Below are positions 32,672-42,000 of a stretch of DNA of 52,806 nt, piece after piece. The notes beneath the pieces were generated by a model. It had not been told where the DNA came from. It made no database searches and saw nothing but the letters and a program-made list of their open reading frames with translations. Each line of letters starts with the position of its first letter. The first letter of the stretch is position 1. Both the position numbers and the translations under genes were made by a program. This DNA is from JBBTDV01 sp038042605. Lineage in GTDB: Bacteria; Bdellovibrionota; UBA1018. Where the stretch lies: NCBI GenBank assembly GCA_964358645.1, contig CAYHPW010000016.1, positions 1 to 52,806 of the forward strand. The letters are read 5' to 3'.

Positions 32672-33998
32672 AAAACCGCTGATATCACGCCAGCGCGGGG
32701 GGGCTGCCAATAAATTCGCAGGATTTATTCGGCAAAATCACGAAAATACAATCGAAGGCATCAAAACCGCTGAATTGCTACATCAATACGGTTCACCTCT
32801 TTATGTTTTCTCAGAAAAAACAATCAAACATAAATATTCGGAACTGACGAATGCATTTTCGTTCCGCTATCCTAGAGTTCAACACGCCTGGAGTTACAAA
32901 ACGAATTATCTTCAGGGCATATGCAAGACATTACACCGGCTAGGTTCATGGGCTGAAGTGGTTTCACCCATGGAATATGATATGGCCAGACGCTTAAACG
33001 TGCCGGGAAGCCATATAGTATTCAACGGTCCATACAAACCTTACGACGGTCTAAAACGGGCAGCCATTGATAGAGCACTGATAAATATCGACAGCCTAGA
33101 TGAGCTAGAAGATATAGAAAAAATAAGCATCGAACTTGGGCGGCCAATATCCATCGGCATCCGCCTTAATATGTCTCTTGGAACCCAAATGTCATGGGAC
33201 CGCTACGGATTCAATATCGAATCCGGTTTTGCAGAAACAATAATCAAACGATGTGTTTCTTCACGCTCGGTAATAGTAACTGGATTGCACGCTCATATAG
33301 GTACATTCGTCTATGAGTCTATGCATTATCGAACTGCAATCACAAAAATGATCGGATTTGCCAAAAAAATGCAGTCTAAATACGGATTGAGATTTGATTA
33401 TATCGACATAGGCGGAGGATTTGCCTCAAAAAATCGGCTTAAAACGACATACGCCGGCACTACCGACGCACAAGGCATATTTGATCATTATGCAGAAGCT
33501 ATTTGTGAACCCTTGTTAGATGCTTTTAACGGCGGCGATCTACCACTCTTGTTGCTTGAGAGTGGACGCAGTGTCATTGATGAAGCTGGAACGATTATAA
33601 CAACCATCACATCTACCAAAAGACTGAATAACGGGATGCGCGGTCTTGTAATCGATGCGGGTGTTAACCTACTGTTTACTGCTTTTTGGTACGATCATGA
33701 TGTAATACCAACAATAGACCGTGGCTCAGCTACTGAAAATCATGTGATTTACGGCCCTCTTTGCATGCAAATTGACGTAATAAGGGAAAACATTAAACTT
33801 CCGCCACTGGAAAAGGGGGACTCCGTCCTGATAAGACCTGCTGGCGCATATAACAACACCCAATGGCTTCAATTCATAAACCCGAGGCCTGCTGTGATCA
33901 TGATAGGCGAAGACGGACAAATAGCCATGCTACGCAAAGCAGAAACAGTCGACTATCTTCAACAGGGGGAACAGATCCCCAAATGGCTGAACAACTGA
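32655..33998 (+). CDS. Fold-III PLP-dependent decarboxylase (LysA-like)
   Basis: This 447-residue protein belongs to the alanine-racemase-fold decarboxylases (diaminopimelate, ornithine and related substrates). PLP-lysine is Lys82 in HAWSYKTNYLQG. SPMEYDMARRL, GLHAHIGTFVYES, FDYIDIGGGFAS, LESGRSVIDEAG and YGPLCMQIDVI match the family blocks in order. The last differs from the CESxD of true LysA (Cys kept, Glu-Ser replaced), so diaminopimelate is unlikely as substrate. It overlaps both neighbours by about 16 bp. In this operon it may prepare, or release CO2 from, the amino acid ligated by the ATP-grasp enzyme. Confidence 0.82.
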   Translation: MKLQYEKPLISRQRGGAANKFAGFIRQNHENTIEGIKTAELLHQYGSPLYVFSEKTIKHKYSELTNAFSFRYPRVQHAWSYKTNYLQGICKTLHRLGSWAEVVSPMEYDMARRLNVPGSHIVFNGPYKPYDGLKRAAIDRALINIDSLDELEDIEKISIELGRPISIGIRLNMSLGTQMSWDRYGFNIESGFAETIIKRCVSSRSVIVTGLHAHIGTFVYESMHYRTAITKMIGFAKKMQSKYGLRFDYIDIGGGFASKNRLKTTYAGTTDAQGIFDHYAEAICEPLLDAFNGGDLPLLLLESGRSVIDEAGTIITTITSTKRLNNGMRGLVIDAGVNLLFTAFWYDHDVIPTIDRGSATENHVIYGPLCMQIDVIRENIKLPPLEKGDSVLIRPAGAYNNTQWLQFINPRPAVIMIGEDGQIAMLRKAETVDYLQQGEQIPKWLNN

Positions 33999-36121
33999 AG
34001 TTTTTCTTTATCGCTCTATTAAAGAGCTATGCCCAGATTTTTTTCTCTTATAACGTTGTATTTGGCCTATGTGTATTAACTGTCACGTTTCTTGTGCCAT
34101 CACTTGGGATATATGGAATTCTAGGAGCGTGCTTTACTAACATTTGGGCTATTGTTTTAGGTTTAAATATAAATGGAATTAACGCTGGACTTTATGGCTT
34201 TAACGGCGTGCTGCTCGGCCTTGCCCTGGGCACGCGGTTTGAACTAACTTTTGAACTTATCCTATTATTATTCATCGGTGGTTTATTAACCACATTTATC
34301 GCCGAATTTATAAGGCATGTTTTCGAAAGATCCCTTCAAATACCGGCCATGAGTCTTCCGTTTACCTTAGTAACTTGGCTAGTTCTACTTGCAAGCATAA
34401 ATATAGGGAAATTAACTGCCATAACTAATCTTCAACCATTCTTGCAAATAAATACCGGCATCACACATTCCATAATAGGCTCTTTTCTTTCAAACCTTTC
34501 CGCTATTTTATTTCATCCTGATCCTATTGCTGGTGCAGCCATAGCTGTATCGTTACTCATTATTTCACCTATTAGTTTGTTATTGTTGATAATTGGTTTT
34601 GTGGTTGGCTTGTTTATTCATGACTGCTTGGGTTTGGATGAAAGGTTGATTGAGACACAGTTCGTTGGTTTCAATTATATGTTCTCCGCTTTAGCGGTCG
34701 GAGGAATTTTCACGATTCCATGTCCAGGAAGCATTCTGCTTGCTGCTATAACCGCCGCTTCTACGGTAATAATCACATGTGCTTTGGATTATATACTCCC
34801 ATCCGACCTACCGGTGCTTGCGTTCCCGCTAAACTTTACCGCCATGTTAGTATTATTATGCCTGCGGCTCAGAATGCGATCATCTCTGGGTATATTGTTG
34901 CCATATTATCCTGCCGGATCACCTGAAAACAATCTCATGCGCCACAAGGAGGCGCTCGCATATGAGAATGGTTTTCGAATAGCGCTTCCATTCGTAGGGA
35001 AGTGGAAAGTTTCTCAAGGAATAGATGGAATATACACACATCAAGGTCCCTGGCGTTTTGCGTATGATTTTCAAGCGGTCGACCCTTTTGGGAAAATCTT
35101 CAAAGCAACCGGCCTGGCTGTAGAAAATTACTACAGTTACAACTGCCCAGTACTTTGCCCAGCCGACGGGAAAGTAAAAGCAATAGAAAACTCTATCCAT
35201 GATAACGAGATCGGTGCTGTTAATCTTAATAAGAACTGGGGAAACTATGTGATAACAGAACATGCCCCAGGATACTTCTCCTGCCTGGCTCATCTAAAAA
35301 CCGGCTCTGTCCGTGTTGCCCCTGGCGATATAGTCCTGAAGGGACAAATGATCGGTCTTTGTGGAAATTCTGGAAGATCGCCATACCCGCACATTCATTT
35401 ACAATTTCAAAGCGGACAATATATTGGTTCATCATCCATAGCATTTAACTTCTCTGAAGTTTTAGCTGAAAACAATAAATTGCTACTCAATAAACAGCTC
35501 AACGAAGGCGCCATAGTGGAAAATCCCTCGCCAACCCCACACTCCAACGAATTCTTCCCGCTTCACTTTGAAACAAAGTGGGTTTGCAATTTTGAAAACA
35601 AACAAGAAATATGGGAACCAAAAATAGATCTATATGGCAATCTATTCTTGGAATCATTTCGAGTAAACTCCTATAAAGCACAAACTAAAGTTCACTTTTC
35701 TATTCTAGATAATTCCATCCGCGTTTTACGAGTAGAGGGCAGTAAGAATTCTGCTTTGTATTGTTTAGCTAAATCATTCGCCAGAATCCCTTTTATTGAC
35801 TGCGATAAGTCTGTTACATGGGGCGAAATTCACGAGTCAAATAACTTTTTTTCTTACCCAATATCAAAGTTTATTGATTTGTTATCCGTATTCGGAATTG
35901 CAATAAACAGGATAATCACACACACTGCCACAAGCAATACTAGCCGAGTAACTTTACTTACCTCGGCTACATCATCGCTTAAAATACCACTCGTAAAACT
36001 CCCATTTAGGAAAGAGAATAAAGCAGTAATTATCTTGATAAAAAATATCGGTCTGCTGTTTAAACAAGGCAGGATCAAATTTAGCGTACTATTTCAACCA
36101 AAATCAAAATTCGGCCACTGA
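33983..36121 (+). CDS. Urea-transporter-like membrane protein fused to M23-type peptidase domain
   Basis: This is a two-part protein of 712 residues from the ATG at 33983. The first 300 or so are about ten hydrophobic segments of the urea transporter (UT) family (NGINAGLYGFNGVLLGLALG, and LPFTLVTWLVLL as the duplicated pore motif). A soluble part of about 150 residues follows, resembling LytM/M23 endopeptidases (GIYTHQGPWRFAYDFQAVDP, CPADGKVKAI, NYVITEHAPGYFSCLAHLK, GLCGNSGRSPYPHIHLQF). The HxH zinc pair is present, but the first H-x3-D is not in standard form (FAYDF). A further C-terminal region of about 200 residues is unassigned. It overlaps the decarboxylase by 16 bp. The peptidase part would face the periplasm if topology follows UT proteins. 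Transport of urea is not proven. Confidence 0.78.
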   Translation: MAEQLKFFFIALLKSYAQIFFSYNVVFGLCVLTVTFLVPSLGIYGILGACFTNIWAIVLGLNINGINAGLYGFNGVLLGLALGTRFELTFELILLLFIGGLLTTFIAEFIRHVFERSLQIPAMSLPFTLVTWLVLLASINIGKLTAITNLQPFLQINTGITHSIIGSFLSNLSAILFHPDPIAGAAIAVSLLIISPISLLLLIIGFVVGLFIHDCLGLDERLIETQFVGFNYMFSALAVGGIFTIPCPGSILLAAITAASTVIITCALDYILPSDLPVLAFPLNFTAMLVLLCLRLRMRSSLGILLPYYPAGSPENNLMRHKEALAYENGFRIALPFVGKWKVSQGIDGIYTHQGPWRFAYDFQAVDPFGKIFKATGLAVENYYSYNCPVLCPADGKVKAIENSIHDNEIGAVNLNKNWGNYVITEHAPGYFSCLAHLKTGSVRVAPGDIVLKGQMIGLCGNSGRSPYPHIHLQFQSGQYIGSSSIAFNFSEVLAENNKLLLNKQLNEGAIVENPSPTPHSNEFFPLHFETKWVCNFENKQEIWEPKIDLYGNLFLESFRVNSYKAQTKVHFSILDNSIRVLRVEGSKNSALYCLAKSFARIPFIDCDKSVTWGEIHESNNFFSYPISKFIDLLSVFGIAINRIITHTATSNTSRVTLLTSATSSLKIPLVKLPFRKENKAVIILIKNIGLLFKQGRIKFSVLFQPKSKFGH

Positions 36122-36190
36122 ATAATATTACAAGAAGAATCATATTATTTATTAAGTTAAAATTATTTTATGCTCATCATATATACATCA

Positions 36191-36206
36191 TGGCATATGC
36201 CTTGCT
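36191..36206 (+). promoter_or_regulatory. Sigma-54-type (-24/-12) promoter
   Basis: TGGCATATGCCTTGCT matches TGGCAyr-N4-TTGCw, with GG and GC at the required spacing. It lies 127 bp upstream of an NtrC-family (sigma-54-activating) regulator on the same strand. A transcript from here would start about 36218. Confidence 0.6.
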
Positions 36207-36217
36207 GCCTAAACTTA

Positions 36218-36233
36218 AACCTTGTAAAAGGTT
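36218..36233 (+). promoter_or_regulatory. Small inverted repeat just after the sigma-54 promoter
   Basis: AACCTT-GTAA-AAGGTT forms a six-bp hairpin at about the expected transcript start. It could act as a 5' stem on the mRNA or as an operator. The rest of the 211-bp gap (36122-36332) shows no gene. Confidence 0.35.
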
Positions 36234-36332
36234 AGATTAGACCAGCTTTTCGGGTTATTTTGCCCAAATAAGGGCTAGATGGACCCAATGTTTATTACTA
36301 TTCTATGAGCTACCGGGAGGCGGAAGCAAAGC

Positions 36333-37811
36333 ATGAATACACAAAAAGGACGGATCGCAGTTGTTGATGATGATCAGGAAATGAGATCATTGCTTCAAGA
36401 ATTCTTTACTAACCAAGGGTACGCTGTAACAGTCTTCCCATTTGCTTCTGATGCGATCAAGGCTCTATGTTATAACGGGACTAATAATTCTGATAAATCT
36501 GATGGTGACATAGATGTAGTTATCTCTGATATAAAAATGCCGCAGATTGATGGCATGGATCTACTGTCTCATATCAAAAAAGTCAGACCAGAGCTTCCCA
36601 TTATATTAATCACAGCATTCGGCAGTATTGAGACCGCCATAGAAGCTATGCGACTCGGGGCTTTCCATTATATCGTTAAACCTTTCAAGCTAGCTGAAAT
36701 AAGTGTTGTTGTGGAACGAGCACTTGAGCATAGAAAGCTGCATCGAGAAAACATCGCATTGAGACAGGAAGTTAAACGCACCTGGAGCCTGGGCGAGGTT
36801 ATCGGAAAAAGCCAGATAATGCGTGTAATTTTTGATCTGGTTGGCCGCGTTTCACAGGCCACAGCGAATGTGCTTGTTACAGGCGAAAGCGGCACGGGCA
36901 AGGAAATGATAGCCAGGGCAATCCACCAAAATGGCCCTCGCGCGACAAAACCATTTGTCGCCATAAACTGCACAGCGATTCCAGAAACTTTGCTTGAATC
37001 CGAACTTTTTGGTCACGCCAAAGGATCTTTTACTGGAGCTATACAACGAAAAAAAGGGCTATTTGAAGAAGCCGAAGGCGGTACACTTTTTCTTGATGAA
37101 ATCGGAGACATGAACCTAACTTTGCAATCCAAACTATTGCGAGTAATCCAAGAGAAAAAAGTACGCGCAGTCGGCGATAATATTGCAAAAGATGTCAATG
37201 TCAGGATCATCTCAGCCACACATAAGGACTTAAAGTCAGCCATCAAAGATGGCCGCTTCCGTGATGATCTTTATTACAGATTAAGTGTAATACCGATCGT
37301 TATTCCACCTCTGCGGCATAGGAAGGAAGATATACCATTACTATCTGAACACTTCTTGCGTAAATATGCAGCTACCAACAACATTCGCGTGTCTGGGTTT
37401 ACTAAGCGAGCCATGCACAAACTTGTTAATTTACGCTGGGAAGGTAATGTCAGAGAACTCGAAAATGTCATCGAACGTGCTGTCGTGCTCAGCACAGGGA
37501 ATCTGATCGATGAGATTGACATCCCTTCTCCTGAAACAATGAGCGCAGACCAGTTTTTTTCAACAGCCACGAGCGATTTCCCAACCATAGATCAAATCGA
37601 AAAACGCTACATCCAGCTTGTTCTTGAAAAAACCGGTGGGAGGAAGGATAAAGCAGCACAAGTGCTTGGTATAAATCGCCGCACTTTATACAGAAAAGAA
37701 AGAGAATACGGACTAGTCAGTGTTAACAACTCAGATTCAAATGAAACAGAGGATGATCTTTTCAAAACATCACATGAGAGCAACACCAATGAACCAGGTT
37801 CATTTACATGA
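36333..37811 (+). CDS. NtrC-family sigma-54-dependent response regulator
   Basis: This 492-residue protein has a receiver domain (1-130; phospho-acceptor Asp66 in ISDIKMPQIDG, Lys116 in IVKPF), an AAA+ domain (about 150-390; Walker A GESGTGKE, sigma-54 contact loop GSFTGA at 231-236, Walker B GGTLFLDEIGDM), and a Fis-type HTH (GGRKDKAAQVLGINRRTLYR near 448-467). GSFTGA replaces the commoner GAFTGA, a tolerated change. It should activate sigma-54 promoters, perhaps its own (36191). A 14-residue insert (CYNGTNNSDKSDGD) in the receiver is a local oddity. The convergent histidine kinase, ten bp away, is the likely partner. Target genes may include the upstream operon, but no site supports that yet. 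Confidence 0.92.
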   Translation: MNTQKGRIAVVDDDQEMRSLLQEFFTNQGYAVTVFPFASDAIKALCYNGTNNSDKSDGDIDVVISDIKMPQIDGMDLLSHIKKVRPELPIILITAFGSIETAIEAMRLGAFHYIVKPFKLAEISVVVERALEHRKLHRENIALRQEVKRTWSLGEVIGKSQIMRVIFDLVGRVSQATANVLVTGESGTGKEMIARAIHQNGPRATKPFVAINCTAIPETLLESELFGHAKGSFTGAIQRKKGLFEEAEGGTLFLDEIGDMNLTLQSKLLRVIQEKKVRAVGDNIAKDVNVRIISATHKDLKSAIKDGRFRDDLYYRLSVIPIVIPPLRHRKEDIPLLSEHFLRKYAATNNIRVSGFTKRAMHKLVNLRWEGNVRELENVIERAVVLSTGNLIDEIDIPSPETMSADQFFSTATSDFPTIDQIEKRYIQLVLEKTGGRKDKAAQVLGINRRTLYRKEREYGLVSVNNSDSNETEDDLFKTSHESNTNEPGSFT

Positions 37812-37821
37812 ATGATTGTAT

Positions 37822-38943
37822 TCAATTCGGCACCGGATTTAAAAGAACCGTAAAAGATGTCCCTCGATTGACAGCGCTTTCCACAGATATTTCACCACCC
37901 ATATCTTGAAGCAATTGTGATACTATTGCCAAACCAAGGCCAGTACCTTCACCAACTTCCTTTGTTGTAAAAAATGGTTTAAATAGCTTCCTCATATTTT
38001 CTGGAGTTATGCCGCAGCCTGTATCCCTGACTTCTAATGCTATTTTCTTTCTCCGACGATTGGCTGATATCAAAAGAAAATGGTCACTATTCCTGCCATC
38101 CTTGATGGCTTTCCTGATCGCATAAATTGAGTTCATTACCAGATTAAGAACGACTTGCTCAAGCCGGCCAAAGTCAGCATATGCTGTAAGTCCTTCTTGG
38201 ATTTCGATTCTTATTCTAGCGAAATCATCCTTAAGGTTTTGACCAACAAGTGCAACAACATCATATACAACAGCCTTAATATCAGTTTCTTTCATATCCA
38301 GATCCGTTGTAGGACTACGGCTTATACGTAAAAGAGAGTGGATTAATTTTGAAATCCTGTCAATCTGGGCAACTATGACCTCAAGGCTTTTTGATAGTGT
38401 TTCGTCTTTATATCTCATCATTAGAAACTCTGCACGTCCGCGTATAACACCAAGAGGGGTCCCTACTTCATGTGCAAGACCGCTGGCCAAAAGACCTATC
38501 GAGGCAAGGCGGTCTTGTTGAATGACTTTGGCCTCTAGCTCTTTTCTTTGTGATAGGTCAATGGCTATGCCCATGTATCCTATGAAACCACGCTCTGGTG
38601 ACTTAAATGGTGTAATCGTCAGCAATACCGGGACAGGCAACCCGCTTTTGGTTCTATTAATAACCTCACCACGCCAGTGCCCAATGGTGGGATTTGCTAT
38701 GTTATTCCACATATCCTTATAAAACTCGGCAGGATGATGCCCAGAATGTAATATGCGTGGGGTATTACCGATGGCCTCTTCACGGCTGAAACCAAATGTA
38801 TTTATCCAAGCTGGGTTAACATAAACCAGAACACCTTGCGCGTCAGTTATCATTATTGTGTCATTGCTATCTTCTACACAACGAAAGAAAATATTTTTAG
38901 AATCACAATCAAGTTTATAGATCATTGAAGCATCGATCACCAT
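37822..38943 (-). CDS. Cytosolic PAS-domain histidine kinase (NtrB-like)
   Basis: This 373-residue kinase has no membrane segment. A PAS domain covers about 18-130 (NDTIMITDAQGVLVYVNPAW, ending in PAC-like GYMGIAIDLSQRKELE), followed by HisKA with His158 in ASGLAHEVGTPLGVIRG and HATPase_c with the N box NLVMNSIYAI, G1 VRDTGCGITPENM and G2 GEGTGLGLAIVSQLL. The lack of a sensor membrane domain suggests it senses an intracellular signal. It is convergent with the NtrC-type regulator, its probable partner. It lies downstream of rpoC and tRNA-Val on the same strand with no clear terminator between, so some read-through expression is possible. Confidence 0.9.
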   Translation of the reverse strand: MVIDASMIYKLDCDSKNIFFRCVEDSNDTIMITDAQGVLVYVNPAWINTFGFSREEAIGNTPRILHSGHHPAEFYKDMWNNIANPTIGHWRGEVINRTKSGLPVPVLLTITPFKSPERGFIGYMGIAIDLSQRKELEAKVIQQDRLASIGLLASGLAHEVGTPLGVIRGRAEFLMMRYKDETLSKSLEVIVAQIDRISKLIHSLLRISRSPTTDLDMKETDIKAVVYDVVALVGQNLKDDFARIRIEIQEGLTAYADFGRLEQVVLNLVMNSIYAIRKAIKDGRNSDHFLLISANRRRKKIALEVRDTGCGITPENMRKLFKPFFTTKEVGEGTGLGLAIVSQLLQDMGGEISVESAVNRGTSFTVLLNPVPN

Positions 38944-38970
38944 TCATCCCATAGCGGTGCACAGGAGGTG

Positions 38971-39042
38971 TGGGCGCTAACGGGATTGAACCGCTGACCT
39001 TGGCCGTGTAAAGACCCTGCTCTACCGCTGAGCTAAGCGCCC
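38971..39042 (-). tRNA. tRNA-Val (UAC)
   Basis: The cloverleaf is read on the minus strand from 39042: acceptor GGGCGCT pairing with AGCGCCC, D-arm GCTC/GAGC, anticodon loop TTTACAC (anticodon TAC), and T-arm AGCGG-TTCAATC-CCGTT. One mismatch (G27 with A43) occurs in the anticodon stem. CCA is not encoded. It lies 17 bp after the rpoC stop and is probably processed from that transcript. Confidence 0.93.
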
Positions 39043-39059
39043 TCAAAGTCCATCTGCTA

Positions 39060-42000
39060 TTAGTGACCTGCAACCGCAGTAACTGCTGGTTGCTCAGCCT
39101 GCAAAGACTCAGGCAGAGTTTCTTCTTCACCCATAATTTTAGCCTGCAGGTACTTGTATTTCGGGAGACCCGTTCCTGCTGGAATAAGCCGACCCATAAT
39201 AACATTTTCTTTTAATCCGCGTAGGTAATCAACTTTTCCAGCAATGCTAGCTTCTGTTAAAACCTTTGTCGTTTCCTGAAAAGATGCGGCAGAAATAAAA
39301 CTATCAGTACTAAGAGATGCCTTCGTTATTCCAAGCAACAATGGTTCAGCTGTAGCCGGAGCCCCACCGGATTGCATGACTCGCTGATTTTCAGTTTCAA
39401 ATACGCTCTTATCAATTTGCTCGCCTGGTAAAAATGAAACTTCACCAACGTCCTTAATACGCACTTTGCGAAGCATTTGACGAACAATAACCTCTATGTG
39501 CTTGTCATTAATTCTAACACCTTGAAGTCGATAAACTTCCTGAATTTCATCGACTAAATATTTAGCAAGAGCTTTTTCACCCAGCACACGTAGGATATCA
39601 TGTGGATTAATCGGTCCGTCCATCAAAGGCTCACCCGCCTTGACGTAGTCCCCTTCATTAATAGCAAGATGCCGACCTTTCCCAATGAGGTACTCCTTGG
39701 GTTCACCGACTTCTGGAGTCACTACTATTTTACGTTTACCCTTTGTGTCCTTTCCAAAGCTTACGGTACCATCAATTTCGGTAATAACAGCCGCGTCCTT
39801 TGGTTTTCGTGCTTCAAAAAGTTCAGCAACACGAGGAAGACCACCGGTAATATCTTTAGTCTTTGTGGTCTCACGGTGGATTTTGGCAATGGTATCACCG
39901 GCTTTTATCACGTCGCCATCAGCAATAACAAGGTTAGCACCAACAGGAATCATGTAGCGGGAAAATCGGTTTGTGCCTTCAATCCTTAAAGTTTCGCCTT
40001 TCTCATCAACTATAGAGATTCTTGGCCTCTTATCAGTAGCCTTAGTTTCCACAATGACCTTATGGGAAAGACCAGTAACGCTGTCAAACTGCTCCTGCAT
40101 CGTTACGCCTTCCTCAATGTCGTCAAATTGCACTATTCCTGAGGCTTCCGTGAGTATCGGCGTAGAATAAGGATCCCATTCGGCCATCAGCTTCCCTTTT
40201 TCTACAGTCTCTCCGTCTTTTACAAGCAACTTTGCGCCATATACAACCGGATATTTTTCTCGTTCACGGCCATTGAGATCCACTATCGCGATCTCTCCGT
40301 TCCTGTTCATAACTGTGAGATAACCTTCTTTATTAACCACAGTATTAACATTGGTCAGCCTGACCTTGCCTTTTGTTTTTGCTTCCAAGCTTGATTGCTC
40401 GGCACGGCGCGAGGCTGTACCACCGATATGAAACGTTCTCATCGTAAGCTGAGTTCCGGGCTCACCTATGGACTGGGCCGCTATGACGCCAACCGCTTCA
40501 CCAATATTAACTATGCGTCCTCTCGCAAGGTCACGGCCATAACAAAAGCTGCATATTCCTTTCTTTGACTGACAGGTGAGAACTGATCTTATACGTACTC
40601 TGTCAATACCGGCTTCTTCTACTTTTTTGACTAGTTCTTCGGTTATTTCCTCATTAGCTTGAACCAACACTTCACCACTGACTGAATCAACAACATCATC
40701 CAATGTCACGCGGCCAAGAATACGATCACCCATCCGCTCTATTATCTCACCGCCTTCGATTAAAGCACTTACATACAGACCATCAAGGGTCCCACAATCC
40801 CTCTCATTCACAATCATGTCTTGTGAAACATCAACAAGGCGTCTGGTAAGATAACCAGAGTTCGCGGTCTTAAGCGCCGTATCTGCCAATCCTTTGCGTG
40901 CGCCATGAGTTGAAACAAAGTACTGCAACACTGACAAACCTTCACGGAAGTTGGCGACAATCGGCGTTTCAATAATTTCACCGGATGGTTTTGCCATAAG
41001 TCCGCGCATGCCCGCTAACTGACGGATCTGGGCATTGCTGCCCCTAGCGCCGGAATCGGCCATCATAAAAATGGAATTAAATGAGGGCCCTGTCACTTCT
41101 TGTTCCTTGTTTTTAATAATGCGAGTTGTCTTGAAAGTCTGAACAGAAAGCTGCTTCATCATGGCACTAGCAATCTGCTCTGATGTTTGCGCCCATATAT
41201 CGATTACCTTGTTGTAGCGCTCCCCATCTGTGATTAAGCCCTCTATGTACTGATTTTCTATCTCATGAACCTGCCCAGAGGCCTGATCAAGCAGTTCCTT
41301 TTTTTCTGGCGGCATTAACATATCATGAACAGAAATAGAAATCCCTGCACGCATTGCTTCGCGAAATCCTGTTTGCATCAGTCGATCTGCCAGAAGTACT
41401 GTTTTCTTATTTCCAGTCAAGCGATAACAAACATCTATAAGTTCAGCGAGATCTTTCCTACCTAAAACTTTATTATATAAATTAAATGGAATCTCTTCTG
41501 GAACTATCTCAGACAAAAGCGCTCGTCCTACCGTGGTATCGCAAAGTTTTCCGCCAATTCTACACTTAATCTTGGATTGCAATCCAACGACACCACTATC
41601 ATATGCGAAATGCGCTTCCGTTGGACTAGAGAAACTTTTTCCCTCGCCTTTACCGAAAGGCCTTTCTCGGGTCATGTAATACAAACCAAGTACTATATCC
41701 TGGCTCGGAACGATTATGGGTTTTCCGTGAGCTGGCGACAAAATATTATTTGTCGACATCATCAAGACACGGGCTTCAATCTGAGCCTCAATGGAAAGGG
41801 GAATATGAACAGCCATTTGATCCCCGTCGAAATCGGCGTTAAAAGCCGCGCAGACAAGCGGATGAAGCTGAATGGCTTTTCCTTCAATAAGTACCGGCTC
41901 AAAAGCCTGGATTCCAAGTCTGTGAAGGGTAGGCGCACGGTTAAGTAAAACCGGATGTTCTTTAACTACTTCTTCAAGAATATCCCAGACCTCTTGTCGT

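Noticed and set aside
41577..41948. Long ORFs antisense to rpoC and rpoB
   Set aside because: They are frame shadows of two highly conserved genes and have no recognisable protein features.
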